In this document: piece after piece, positions 37,561 through 49,884 of the stretch | How positions within the stretch are numbered: position 1 is the stretch's first letter | Layout: each line of letters begins with the position of its first letter | Assembly (NCBI RefSeq): GCF_002775205.1 | Contig: NC_036456.1 | Span: forward strand, 18,255,463-18,319,462 | Source: Xiphophorus maculatus | Taxonomy: Eukaryota; Chordata; Actinopteri; Cyprinodontiformes; Poeciliidae | Direction: 5' to 3' | Length of the DNA: 64,000 nt | The notes under the pieces: model-generated | The model's database searches: none | Told to the model about the DNA's origin: nothing | The model's input: the letters and a program-made list of their open reading frames with translations, nothing else | Position numbers and translations under genes: made by a program

Positions 37561-38399
37561 ACCGAGCAAGTCTTGTAAAGCACACTGCACCGACTCTTTT
37601 CGCTCTATTTAAGGTTATTGCTACTCAAAGAAGCGGCCATTATAGGATCAAAATAAAAGCTGATTGGAGAGTGGCTAAGAAGCTCTGGGTCATTTGCTTG
37701 CTTAGCGTAGCATTGGTGACATGACGCTCATGCAAAATGTTAAAACAGAGCACCTCAGTTTGGATATTTAGTTATTAATCTCTGCAGATGATTAATTAGA
37801 TGACAGAATACAAGCATAAAGCGCTTTTATGTATTTTTACACGAGTAAATCTAATTTAGAAACAAAGAAAAACACTCTGGAGGTGTGTCCTTAACACAAC
37901 CATGACTTTAATGTTTCTTATCTCAACACGTCTGGGTTTATTCTGCACCTCAGTGCTTTGACACAGTTGCACAATTTCAGAATTAGCGTCAGAAAAAGGG
38001 GAAATGGAAACAAGTAAGAATGAGATCTACAATGCCTCCATTTACACATGCAGACGAAAACAGCAGCATATTGTGGGAAAGCTGGTTAGAGCAAAACACA
38101 ATGTGATAAAGACTCAGAATGACACATATAGGCATCCTTACAGTGGGCTGCAAAACTATCCACTCCTCTCGAACAATTTCACATTTTGTCACCCAAAAAC
38201 TTCCAAATATTTTAGAGCAACATACATCTGTGCATAATTGTTAAGTTTACATCTGAAGTACGTAACTTGTGAATATTTTTGAAAACAACTGAGTTGTTGT
38301 TTGTCCCGACGTTGAACCACTGCACACCCAACATGCAGGGCAGCTGCAGAGTTCAACCGTTTGACCTCATTCAAACAAGCTTCTCACTATAACAAGTTT
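37561..38399. other. No gene; Tc1-type terminal scrap at 38150-38250
   Basis: 'GAACAATTTCACATTTTGTC' and the text after it resemble the terminal repeat of the 27.4-kb transposon. Confidence 0.4.
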
Positions 38400-38830
38400 T
38401 GCTTGACGATAAATTATTCCAGAAGTCAATAAGTAATAATTATTCTTTTTTGAGACTATTTTCAAGTGATGTTTTTATAATAGTGAAATAATGCAAGTTC
38501 ATCCTTCCAAAGATCAATAAACTTTAATTTCTTATGAACAATTAACTCTGGAGCTGGAAGACATTTTAAATATACAAAATAAATAAACAAAACAAGTAAT
38601 AAAATGGATGATGAAGTCTGTGTAAACAAAATTATCCTGCAAATAAAGGGCCGGTTGAAAACAATGAACCAGGCGGCATCCTTTTGGTAGACAGAGAGAG
38701 ACATGAGAGAAACACAATATCATGTCATCTGTCTGATATTTATCTAATAAGTTTCCTCTTCTTACTGTCAGCATGACTTTGGTGGATATTGTTTTGATGT
38801 TTGTGATCCCACATTAAAAAATAAACCACT
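38400..38830 (+). mobile_element. Interspersed repeat family B, copy 3
   Basis: 'TGACGATAAATTATTCCAG', 'AATAAACAAAACAAGTAATA' and 'GATGAAGTCTGTGTAAACAA' match the family B layout at 4080 and 7575. Confidence 0.65.
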
Positions 38831-40440
38831 AACTAATTAAATATGCATAACTGCAACTGCAGTTTTCTGTTTTCATGCTTTTGTACTGTAAAACAATGCA
38901 TTAACACTCATTCTACTCATTTAAACCTTTACAGAAACCACTCCAGCACTTATCTGCATGCAGTCGGCTGTTTGTCCCACCCACACATCCCCACGGTTCA
39001 AAACGAGCTGCGCTGCAAAGGAACACGGTCTTAAGGTGCAATTCATCACTTGGGTCCCCTCTTTAGTTTGCAGCCGGGAGCAGTTCTGACCTTTCACTAA
39101 GATGCATGCCTCTACTCTGAAACCACCATACACTAAAACACACAGCGCGTTCACAGCAGAGGAACAATGGACTCATCCTTGCATCTGATGTTAACAGGAA
39201 TCTTTGACCTTTATGTTTGAAACGCTAAATGCCTTCAGTTTTGCAGAAGATTTCAGCTGACAAAACATTTCACTTTTGCGAAGCAGAAGCCAGACCAGAA
39301 ATAGGTGCATTCAGTTTTTAGCTGAACAACAGAATCAACTAAAGTGAATGGAAAAATACATTACATAGTTGGCAAATGAGTTCCAGCTCTTTCTTCTCCT
39401 AATGGCAGTTATCTATCACGCCATTTCTTAGATTATTTTATGCAGATTTCTGTTTCGCTGAAGCCATTCCTGCTCATCCCATTTCTGTTTTGCCGAGTTG
39501 CAGTTCTCGAAGCCAGCAGTCAGACTCAGTTCCCATCAGCCTTCAGTTGTTTGATAACGTAATCAAGCTTCAAACCTCGACAGGCTTTTACTGCTCGTTT
39601 CAAAGTTTATAAAAAGCAGAAGCGCAATCAGCAAAGTGGGAAACCTTGACACTGAAACAGATTAAGAACCTTGTGATGGGAAGTTTTCTTAAAGGGAAAG
39701 TATTGTGTGTTTTCCAGGCTCAATTCATAGCATAATAAAATAACTTTACTTCCTTCAGATGTTAAAAAAACGCTACATATATGAAAAATCATTTTACTTT
39801 GCAATTTGACGCCTTGAAATTGGCCTCCGTCTCTAAGAAGGTTCTGTTCTTTCTATCATTCTGCCATCAGCACATCATCACAACAATGATCCTCCATTAT
39901 GCCATTTACAGTCATTCTTCGGAGTGCTAATGAGCTCAGCAGATGCCCTGTTTCACCAGGTGTTTACTAATTGCTGCTGGCTAGTCTGAAGGAGCGGAGA
40001 GGAGGAATCACAGTCTAAATAGGCGCACGTTGTGAGGCCAGCGTTTAGGCTGCCACTGAAGATTGCAGGACTTCTCAAAGCTGCATGAAAGAATCAAAGC
40101 AACACTCCAGGTATGTTTATGATGAGGGAATAACTTTGTAACATGATGTAAAGCTCAAAAACATTGACTTTACAGGATAGACTCTTCCTCCCTCCCCAAA
40201 ATGAATTTTATCCAAAGGCAAACATATGTTCTCACATGCACAAAGACATTCATAACTAGCAGCTTATCAGAATACGTGATTGATAGGTTTACATGCAGAT
40301 GTGGCTTCTGTGCTTTGCTGCTTCTGTCAAATTGTTGTGTGAAGTTCCTACAGAGTTTTGTTTTGTTTCTGTGGCTTTTCTTCAGAGTCACATATTCTGA
40401 ACCAGAACTAGCAGCTGAAAATCTTACCAAGTGTTTTTGG
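38831..40440. other. No gene; repeat-like piece 39690-39900
   Basis: 'CTTAAAGGGAAAGTATTGTG' with 'TTCATAGCATAATAAAATAA' resembles a fish MITE end. No coding evidence. Confidence 0.4.
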
Positions 40441-40620
40441 TTTAGTTTCTAGTGGAAACATCTGAGTAAACATGAAATGAAACAAAACTGACTTTCAAGT
40501 AACTTTTCAGCAAGATATAGGAGCTTGTTTTAAATAAATAATTCCTTCATGCTGATTAAAAAAAGAAAGTACTAGCTCCCTTGGAAGATTATTTTGCTTA
40601 TAACATGGAAAATATGTTCT
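40441..40620. mobile_element. MITE family D, half copy
   Basis: 'GTAACTTTTCAGCAAGATAT', 'GTTTTAAATAAATAATTCCT' and 'AAAGTACTAGCTCC' match the left arm of the foldback element at 56060-56465. Confidence 0.6.
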
Positions 40621-40960
40621 GCTATAAATGAAAGAGAATATTCGATAATTTCACTGAACTCCAAAACAGAACCGCACGGCATTCTGGGAGATGTTGGCAG
40701 AGGAAAGGCTTTACCTGCGCAGCCATTCACTGCTAGCAAAGCAAAGTTATTGGAATCAACTAACTCACTCGCTCTTTGGTTACCTAGCAACTCACTCACG
40801 CTTTGGTTACCTAGCAACACTCTATTAAGCAACTTGCGCATTTTCAGTTTCAGGTTTTGCCGCCTTGCCTCATAACTGCTTACAGTAAAAAAAAACAACA
40901 GCAAGGAGTTGAAGTAGAAAATGAGAAAAGCAACTTGAGGAAACTGTGGATAAAACAGTA
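40621..40960 (+). mobile_element. Repeat with paired X-box-like motifs
   Basis: Similar to 51700-51870 in bad intron 3: GTTACCTAGCAAC at 40779-40791 and 40806-40818, then a shared 'CTCATAACTGCT' and AACAACAGC block. Non-coding. Confidence 0.55.
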
Positions 40961-42084
40961 TTTCAGATATTTCAAACTAAAAACTAATTAGTTTATCAAT
41001 ATTGTCTGATATGAAACTGCTATATCGTGATATGTTTTTCAGCAAATGTTTTAATAAAAGATTCCCCTGTCTTTAAACTAATGAGAGAGCAGGAAACCAT
41101 ATTTAGTTTAGCTTTATTTTTTTTTTCTGGAGAATTAAATTGGAGGGTTGTTGTTACCATCTTTGTTTGTTTCTGTTTCTTTTTACTTACCTGAAGAATG
41201 AGAAAATAAACCTTAGTTTAAGTATTAAAAATAAATGAAATCCGTCATTAAATATAAATCATTTGATTGGTTGAATGGATCTTACATACATAATCTTTAC
41301 ATTTATTGGGACAGGTAGAGAATTCGTCCTGCAACATGTTAAGTATCTGCTACACATGAAGAGCATCTTGTTTCCACCGTACGCCATCAGAGAGAGCAAT
41401 CTCTTGATGAACTAGTTCAGACAGCAACCCAGATACGGCGAGGAAGGAAAAGGAGCCAGAGAGAGAAACGAACGAAGAGAGACGAAACATTAAAAGGCGA
41501 GAATGACGGGCAGAAATGATTGATGGTGGATAGAGTGAAGTCAGACGGGCTGGAAGGGAAGGAACAGGAACATGACAGACAGAGAGGAAAATGTAGAGTT
41601 TGTGAATTTATTTTATGACGATGGGCAGAAATAAATGGATCTACTAATGCAGAAAGCTTGTACTCTCATTGGGCTGAAAATGTAGGGATTTTTTACACAA
41701 TGTAGACTTTGTGTCATCGCTGTCAAAATGAAGCTGAATCTTTGAGGAGGATGGATAACCTAGTTTTTAAAGAGACGGGAGGAAAACCATCAAGTGTTGC
41801 TTGACCTAATAACCGTTTTAGATACAAGTTAACATAATTAAAAATATATGGTACTTCAGTCGATAAGGAAACAGTTATATTTATATCATACTCATTAAAT
41901 GAAGTTAGAGAAAAAGAAACAAAGAAATAGATTTAAGTGATTTTTTGTAGTGGAGCTTTAGTCACACAACTTAAAGAAAATAAATGTTTCCGTCTGTTGG
42001 ACTGTAAACATAATTACAAACATCATGTGGTTTACATGTCAGACATGGAGACCCAGACCGACCGCCCTGAACCTATTATAGGAG
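40961..42084. other. No gene recognised
   Basis: AT-rich with a GA-rich patch around 41440-41610. No domain. Confidence 0.4.
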
Positions 42085-42175
42085 GGGGGGAAGAGGGGGA
42101 GCAGGGGACTGGAGGGGGCAGGTGGGACAGGAGGGGGCAGGTGGGACAGGAGGGGGCAGGTGGGACAGCAGGGGG
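42085..42175 (+). repeat. 19-bp GC-rich minisatellite
   Basis: Unit AGGAGGGGGCAGGTGGGAC repeated about 3.5 times, G-rich on the plus strand. Confidence 0.9.
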
Positions 42176-42254
42176 CTTTTCAGGCTTTTTTGCTAACTGG
42201 AGAGATTTATTGTGTTTTTAAGTTTGGATCAAAAATGTAAACCTCTGAAGCTCC

Positions 42255-42282
42255 TTTCCTTTCCTTTCCTTTCCTTTCTTTT
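42255..42282 (+). repeat. (CCTTT)n short tandem repeat
   Basis: About five TTTCC units. Confidence 0.85.
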
Positions 42283-43149
42283 ATGTTTTTTCTCCCACTC
42301 ATTACTTTTAGCTGGGTCATAGGAGCAGCTAGTTGCCCCTGGGTGGGGTAGAATAAACTAGTGAGCTGCCATATGTCAGCCTTGTGATCACAGTGACTAA
42401 GCTGCATAGTGAGGGAGTGGTTTTTATTTAATGAGCATGTTCTGAGAGCCACGATGAAAGGGTCACAGGCTGGAGGAGCGTATATTTAAGCTGGTTATAG
42501 TCTCTGCGCCTCCTCCCTACAAGTTATTCTGTTGGTTTATGTCTTGAGAATATTTTTATATTTTGTTATGTTGACTTTATTGCCATCTTTGGAGCTACTC
42601 CATACTTGTTTTCTTCAAATCTCACTGCCTGTTTTTACTCTTGATCCTACATCTGTGACTCTTTGAGGCCCCTCTGTTGGCCTTCCCTTTGTCTCATCCA
42701 TTTCTTATTCAGCTTGCTTGAAGTTTAGATTTGATTCAAACTATTGGGGAATTGGGAAATAAGTTATTACTTCTTCAGATTTAATAAGAACTGGCTTAAC
42801 ATAGTGCTTTGCCTTTGAACTTTTGCACATCTCGTCTCATCACAACCTCAAAGTTCACTGTAAGTAATTGAGTTTTTATCTGAATGTTGTGGAAAAATAC
42901 AGATAATGCATCAATAAAGCTTACAGGCAATGCATGAGCAGTATCAGTATGTAGAGAATGATTGGCCTCAAACGGTGGATCATTAACTAATTTTCAACTT
43001 TCAGGTAAATTATCGTCATCAGGGAGTCTAAATTTAACACTTTGTAAAAATAACCTATCAGTTTCTCTGATTTAACTCTTTATAGGTTTATGTTTGAGTA
43101 AAGCGAACATTGTTCTTTTATTCTATGAACTACTGACAAGATGTCTGAA
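42283..43149. other. No gene recognised
   Basis: AT-rich with a weak TATATTTAAG-type box near 42481. Nothing firm. Confidence 0.4.
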
Positions 43150-43520
43150 ATTCCAAGCAAAAATTTATTTATTTGCAGAAAATGAGAAATGGTCAGAATA
43201 ACGTAAAAGATTCAGAGCTTTCAGACCTCAAATACTGCAAAGAAAACAAGTTTATATTCATTTAGAAACAACGATACTAATGTTTTAACTCAGGAAGAGT
43301 TAAGAAATCAATATTTGGTGGAATAACCAAGAGGTTTTCAGTGATGTTCAGCGCAGTGGGCTCTTAGTTTTGTATATTTTAGGTCAGTTTTTGTGGATCT
43401 CTAAATTCTGCATGAACGACCAACAAACAGAAATGCTTCATTGTAATGTGAAATAAAAGGTTTGTAACATTTTAACATAAAAGTCTGAGAGGTTTTTCCA
43501 GTAAAATTGAATGTGTAGTG
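43150..43520 (+). mobile_element. Tc1-like transposon fragment, split by a hAT MITE
   Basis: The first 220 bp match the reverse complement of 3670-3895. After the MITE at 43521-43745 the Tc1-type text resumes ('CCACAGATTCTCAGTTGGAT' and 'CTTTGACTGGATCATCCTAA' to about 43860). The MITE therefore inserted into an older element. Confidence 0.6.
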
Positions 43521-43745
43521 CAGGGGTGGGCAATCCTGGTCCTCGAGGGCCGGTGTCCTGCAACTCTTAGATGTCTCCCTGGTCCAACACACTTGAATCC
43601 AACAGCTGAATCACCTCCTAAGTGCAGTCAAGTTCTCCAAAGTCCTGCTAATGACCTCATTATTTGACTCAGGTGTGTTGAAGTAGAGATACATCTAAAA
43701 GTTGTAGGAGACCGGCCCCTCGAGGCCTGGAGTTGCCCACCCCTG
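43521..43745. mobile_element. hAT MITE with intact target-site duplication
   Basis: 225 bp with terminal inverted repeats CAGGGGTGGGCAA / TTGCCCACCCCTG extending to GGTCCTCGAGGGCCGGT-like arms. It is flanked on both sides by the same 8 bp, GTGTAGTG (43513-43520 and 43746-43753), the duplication length of hAT elements. Confidence 0.92.
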
Positions 43746-45739
43746 GTGTAGTGGCTGTGAAAATCAGTTTTCAAGTTTTGCCACAGATTCTCAGTTGGAT
43801 TGAGGTTTGATCTTTGACTGGATCATCCTAACATGACTATGTTTTGTTTTTTATTAAACACCATGGTCACGTTTGTATGGCTCAAACACAGTCGGCTCTC
43901 AACCAAAAACGTTTTTGATTTCACTTCTGCTAAATCTCTCTTCTCTAGAGCTGTGAAAGTTTTGTGATCCTTCGAAAACAGCAGGTTGATTTTATTACTA
44001 TGAGCTTTAAAAATCAACTTGAAGAATCATTTTATTTCTCATATTGCATTTAGAAAGAGATTTAAGATTATCTTAAATTGTGTAATTACTGAAGATAAAA
44101 AAACATGTTAGTGACCTAAGATGTTAGTTTAAATAAGACAAGAAGAACTGAAGAAAACAAAAGTAAAAAGAAAACTACTTATAAAAAAGAATCTACATCT
44201 TAAAACCCAACGCTAGAAAACAGATTTAAACCTTAATATGAATAAAAAATCCTCATTGTTTGTATTCAGTAGTTTCATGTATTACATCAAGACTCTTTGA
44301 AAAGAACTGAATCTTCAGAAGGCATTTACGTCAAAGAACTGTTCAAATGATCCATTTTTTAAAATGCCATGTTTATAACAACATGGCATCTTTTCCTCAT
44401 TGTAGTTTTCTATAAAATCAGAGACGTTTTTATGAGTGAAATTCACAAAAAAGTAAAAACATCTGCATAAAGCAAAATTAATATTTATTCAAAAGGTGAA
44501 ACAGAACCACAGTATATATATTTTGTTTCATAAAGAGAAATTTAAAATTATAAATGTCAAATATCTACGTTATCTTTTACTGCAAATCGATACATTTTAG
44601 TGCTTACAATAGATGTCTGCTGCCATGACACGTCTTGCGTTGTATTCATTAAATTAAATTAATTATTAATTAATTAAATAATTAAACTAATGGAATTTAA
44701 AATAAAATAATAACGTTAATGTTAGGATCCAGGGTTGTTTGAGTTGGTTTTGGGTTTTGTTAATTTCGGTGTTCCTCTAATTTGATTAGATCAGTCTTGT
44801 TTCTGTTCAGTCCTCTGACTGATTCTAGTTTGTTCATTTCTTCTGACTAGTTATTCTTTGTTGCTCTAGTTTAATTATGCTACTTGCATCTAGTGTTAGA
44901 TTTATTTCCCAGTTCCCTGTGTACACTAGCTCGCCCCCTGTGCCACTTTCCCTCTCTCTCTCTCTCTCCTCAACCTCCCCAGTACATACGTATATATATA
45001 CATATATATATATAAATACAACTCATTCTCAGTTACTCCTTGCTGGATCCTCCTGTTAAATCCTGCTATACCTCAGTAGTGACCCCATTTTATCTTGTTG
45101 GCTTTTTGTTCTGGATTTCTGTTTTGGTTTGACTCTGGTTCCCTGTGATTCCTGCGTTTCTTGCTAACTTGTATAAGTTTTTTCATCATATTTTTTTATT
45201 AAAACTTTCAGCATGATCAATATTCCCAGCTGATCATGCACAAACTCACACTTCATAACAGTGCAGCTTGTTATAAGTGTGTAAAGTCGTTAAAAACAAA
45301 GAACGGGTCTCATTGCTAACTGACTTGATTCGTGTCGTTCAGGGTAAAGAGCCATTTAGAAGAATCTGATTGTTCACACTGCATTCAGCTTTAACTCACA
45401 ATAGTTTCTCTGTGTCTGCTTAAGGAGGGCCTCCCCGCAGCATGATGCTGTCATCACCATGAGCAGGTTGTTTCTCTCAGGCTTTACTTAATCACATCTG
45501 TTAAATAAAATCCTGATGTATTCCAGGAGAGGTTTCGGTCGGTTTGAGACAGGATGTGGCACAGATCAAGGAGTGTGAGTATTTGTAAGAGATCTTGGTG
45601 TTCAAAGAGGAAAAAGAAGAAACGTTTGACACAGTGAGAGTGGCTGCAGCGGAGCCACACAGTCAGCATCCTGGCATTAAATTGAAAGGAACATTTTGAG
45701 GGGAAGCTGAGGAACACGGCTGCACTTGCACTCAAACAG
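43746..45739. other. No gene; decayed repeats
   Basis: Tc1-type text at 43760-43860 and again near 45425 ('CGCAGCATGATGCTGTCATC'). A CT run lies at 44950-44968 and a TA-rich run at 44990-45016. 44730-45260 is T-rich and may be a retroelement 3' part. Confidence 0.4.
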
Positions 45740-45783
<44 letters not shown>

Positions 45784-45800
45784 CTGCACACACACACCAA
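45740..45800 (+). repeat. (CA)n microsatellite
   Basis: About 30 CA units, then a short interrupted continuation. Confidence 0.97.
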
Positions 45801-47546
45801 GTGGTGGTTTGGAGACAGTGTGGGAGTGCATACGCCTCCGCTTCCCGAAATAACCCCCCAGATGAGGGGCAGGGAGGCAGGGTGAGGTTGGTGCAGGGAG
45901 ATATAAATGGATGTTAATTGTATGGCTCTCAAACCCAGCCGACGGACTTACAAGCAACCAGTCGCAGTCTGAAATGTTAAGGTTTTTCTCTCCTGCTCAC
46001 ACACTCATCATGGCTGACAGCTCTGGAGCCAGTGTGCGCACACATCAGATTAACATGGATAATAATTTTACGGCTCTGGAATGAAGTTGAAATCCAACCA
46101 GAACTCTCATGTAATATTTTCCTTTAATCCTTCCAAGAATAGAGTGCAGAAAAGGGCACAGGAACGATAATTTCCTAAAGCTTCCTCCATTAGAGTGAGA
46201 GGAGATGACTCTGCAGACTTTCCTGGGCTCAGAGACACATTAGTTCTGTTTGGATGAATCCACTGCATCACAGTGGCGCAAACACAACTTGTTTCTCCCC
46301 TCCAAGTGTCAATTAAATACTTAGAAAAGAAAAATAGACTAATTTAGTCTCAAGCCTCCCAGCAGAAAGAGCAGCAACATTGAGGGTTAGAAGAGAAGCA
46401 GGAGAGGCTCTAAATATAAATGGTAGATAATTACACACTTGAATTTTCCACCTCTGATGTGCGGAAAGAAAGCAAAGAGGAGAAAGCTCTGTAAGATTAC
46501 CAGTTTGCACACTACAAATACGCTCTGCAGAAGCATTTTGCTTTAGTGGGTTGTGTACATTTATATTTTTTAATGCATGTCTTGCTAATAATTTTATTTT
46601 ATAACTTAATAAACCTAGAGGGAAGATGTAGACCAGGATTACTAGGAAGAAACCGAGACATCTGCTCAGTTTCTACTCAAACATCTCCACCTGCTGGTCA
46701 GCTAGGGAACTATACGTTACATTTTTGTCTCCTCAGCCTGTTTACTGTTATCACCAGTTAAGTGGGGGAAAAAATAAACAAGTGCAGACACTGACCTTAA
46801 TATTATACAAATATGGGGAATAAATATTAGTATTTTTTTTTTTTTACATAAATCTATGTATGGATTTATAGATCAGTAGTTTTATGTACAGAAATTACAA
46901 GAATAAAAGACCAAAGCAAGTTCCAAATCAAATCGTGAGTGAAAGTGTCAGAGCCACTTTGACTAACTTCAGCCCTGTTATGTTTCAGGAGGTTATATTT
47001 GATAACCTCCTAATGAAATAAAAGTAAAATTAAATAAATAAAAACATGTTACTTCCCATTTTTACATTTATTTAGCCCCTATTAAAACTGTGGTGTCCAA
47101 AATGTGGTCTAGGGGCAATTTATGCCCCCTGGAATGATTTTGCATGGCCATAAACCTCGATTTAAGCATGACTTTCTAATTTATTTAGCCAATTGTGCAA
47201 ATTAATGCAGATAAAAACGCTAGGGTGCAATTTCTATTGACACAGGCATGTTAATATATTCTTGAAACAAAAAAACTTTAGGTGAAACGAAAAATATTAA
47301 TTAAATTTGATTGTAAACAAAACCACAAACATCCAGTGAGCACTTATTTACATGTAACTAAACAAACAGTAAGCATGTCCTGTTCTTGCTTCTGAAAATC
47401 TAGACAGAGGTTATCTACCTGAAATTTTATTTTGTCCTTTTTTTTCTTAAGCCACGAATGTCATGTCTCAAATATTCAATGATTGATTCTTGCTCATTTA
47501 ATTAAAATATTGTTTTTGATTTATTAATAAGCAAATAAGAAGAAAA

Positions 47547-47547
<1 letters not shown>
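45801..47547. other. No gene; hAT-like scrap at 47090-47160
   Basis: 'GTGTCCAAAATGTGGTCTAG' resembles one end of the 11.8-kb repeat. Remainder AT-rich without domains. Confidence 0.4.

Positions 47548-47626
<79 letters not shown>
47548..47626 (+). repeat. (AT)22 joined to a 35-T run
   Basis: A perfect AT dinucleotide run (47549-47591) directly followed by an uninterrupted T run (47592-47626), about 150 bp upstream of the bad CpG promoter. Confidence 0.97.
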
Positions 47627-47628
<2 letters not shown>

Positions 47629-47769
47629 AATTTTAGTTGAAAAAGATATACAAAATACAAACATGTGAAACTTAAAACTGGTGACAGTCTGGACACCCCG
47701 GTATTAAACCAAATGTAAGATGCGCACCTACCTCTTACATTACGGTAAACCGAAGAGACAAACAAGTCC

Positions 47770-47956
47770 CGGTTCGCAACAGTGACGTCAGCACGCCGCG
47801 AAGTGGCTCTGACGCGCGGCGATTGGGTGAGCCAGGAGCTAAAGTGTGTTACAGAGTAAAAAACGAGACGCGGATGAGAACAACAACAGCTGCCGCCCCA
47901 TGAAGCCAGCTAAAGTCACAGTCTCACTCCTCGGGCTCATGCTGTAGAGACTTCGG
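47770..47956 (+). promoter_or_regulatory. bad: bad promoter and probable 5' UTR exon
   Basis: CpG-dense, TATA-less stretch in otherwise AT-rich DNA. It contains a perfect CRE (TGACGTCA, 47783-47790) and an inverted CCAAT box (ATTGG, 47822-47826). A good donor, CTTCGG|GTAAGG at 47956/47957, would splice a non-coding first exon to the ATG exon at 49732. That gives a 1.8-kb first intron. The transcription start is not defined by the sequence; about 47.84-47.90 kb is a guess. Confidence 0.65.
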
Positions 47957-48699
47957 GTAAGGAAACCCGCCTCATGAGGCGTTTTTAAAAGCCGTAGTTA
48001 GCGGAGACTGGCCGCAGCAGCTTCCGCCCTATACGAAGTTTCTTTTGTCTTCCTCCGACAACAACAACAAAACAAGACAGGCAGTGTTCAGACCGATGAA
48101 CACGGTTTGTTGCCTCTGTTAATAAATGTGTAACAGCAAGTCATCAATAATATAACTTATTAAAGCGTCTTGGGAAAGAAAAGTGTTTGTTTTTGTGCGG
48201 CTATTTCTTGGAAATACCTTTGGACCAGTTTATGGGGGTCAGTGCAGCGAGGCTGATAGCAGCTGGGTGTGTTAACACAGGTGGTTCCTTCACAGAAACT
48301 CCCACTAATGATCCATCTTATAGGTTCTGGATGGTTAGATAGTAATATGTGAAGCAGCAACATTATTATTGGGATACATTTGGAGTAAATGTTGCTTTAT
48401 CAGGCTTGTCTCTGAGGAGACGTTCACCCACACAGGTCAAAAATAGAATAATGTGAGTATTAACTTAGTTTAGCTCAGCTCAGTTTATTTATTCATAATC
48501 AATTCACAATGAAAAAGAAATGAAAATTAATTATCAGTTGCATAGCAATTCAAATTTCAGGTTAAAATGTAATTCCTGTCCCCACAATTTATCCTAATTA
48601 TAATGCCCTATTCAGATCCAGTCGCAAACAGTCCAAATTGTAATACAGTGCAAACACCTTTGCAAATGTAAAAGGTTAAGTGTCTAAGAATTCTTTAAA

Positions 48700-49020
48700 C
48701 AGTAAAAAGTGCTGAGTCGGGAGTACTTTCTATATGAAAGACACATCACTGGCTTTGCTAATGCAATATAGCCAAACAAAAACATTTTGAATCATCGACG
48801 AGAAGGGAAGTGTTTAATTTAAAAACACTCTAATGTACTTTCAGTTGGAAAGATTTTTCACTGGCCTTGTTTGGAAAATAAACACAGCTAAACAAACAGT
48901 GTGCCATCAGTATATTCAGTGGGAAAGAAAATAATAGTACGCATAGCTCTGTAAGAAAACCCGGCTAACCTTAGGATCACTGAGCCAGGAGTACTTTCTA
49001 TTGCAAAGTAATTTTTCTCT
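48700..49020 (+). repeat. Degenerate tandem motif in bad intron 1
   Basis: A GTACTTTC...AAAGA...CACTGGC block recurs at about 48722, 48836 and 48990, with neighbouring AGCCAAACAAA / AGCTAAACAAACA text. Diverged, irregular spacing. Confidence 0.45.
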
Positions 49021-49739
49021 GATGGCTCCACCTGTGCCTTCATCCTGGAAAGAAAGTCTGCTAAAACACATATGTGGTGTATATGAGGAGGAATAAGAAA
49101 GTATTTATGTATGGTCAGTGGCAGCAATGTTTCTGTGTTTATTGTTTGAAATGAAATTATTGGGGAAAATAAAGATCGAGAACTTGAGTGGAAACAGAGA
49201 TGCTACGTAAACATTCTTTGCCCTCATCAAAATAAGAGCATAAATATCTAACTACTATAACTATTCTCAGTGATTGATAACCAATGCTTCAATGCAGATG
49301 TTGAGCTTTATTCGACTGAAAGTCTACAAAACAATCAAATAAATTAGTGCTGTAGAATTTAGCAGAAAATAGTAACTTAGGTGTGTTGAACATTAAATTG
49401 CTAACCAAAAATTAGCTCTATTAACAATGCAATTCCTTTTCCATTTAATGCATTCGAACTCTAAAGAAGCATATGTAGAGCAAAGTGTGTACCTCGTTTC
49501 TAAAAGCTGTCAAAAGTATTAATTAATTTGTACATGCAACTTCCCTCCTATTATGCTAGCTCAGTGTCTGATACTTTCAGGTGGGAATCCAATCATCAAG
49601 GTTGGCTTCTTGGTATTTTTTCAACTGAGAAATCAAAAAATGTGACTCCCCAGGACATAATGGAGTCTAATCAATCTTACACTTTCATTTCTCGCTGTCT
49701 TAATCTCTTAAATTTGTCTTTTGGTCTCCAGATGTTACG

Positions 49740-49884
49740 ATGGACACAAAATTTACAATTTCAGACGGTGAGTCGGACCCATCGGAAGACGTAGAGGAAA
49801 GAGGAGACTTGCAGCTAATGCAAGAAAAGGAGAAGCCGCTCAGTCAACGCCACACCCTCACGCTTCCTGAGCTCCGATCTACAA
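49740..49884 (+). CDS. bad: bad coding exon 1 (48 codons plus 1 nt)
   Basis: Begins with MDTKFTISDGESDPSEDVEE and ends in the conserved LTLPELR stretch before an A|GTAGGC donor. The exon itself begins at 49732 after a TTGGTCTCCAG acceptor, so only 8 nt of 5' UTR are present here. Phase 1 at the 3' end. Confidence 0.93.

Noticed and set aside
37185..37583. 132-codon minus frame
   Set aside because: Lies wholly within repeat family C.
41937..42221. Gly/Glu-rich 94-codon frame
   Set aside because: Glycine-rich part is the 19-bp minisatellite.
45484..45957. 157-codon minus frame
   Set aside because: Runs through the CA repeat (Val-Cys tract); no domain.
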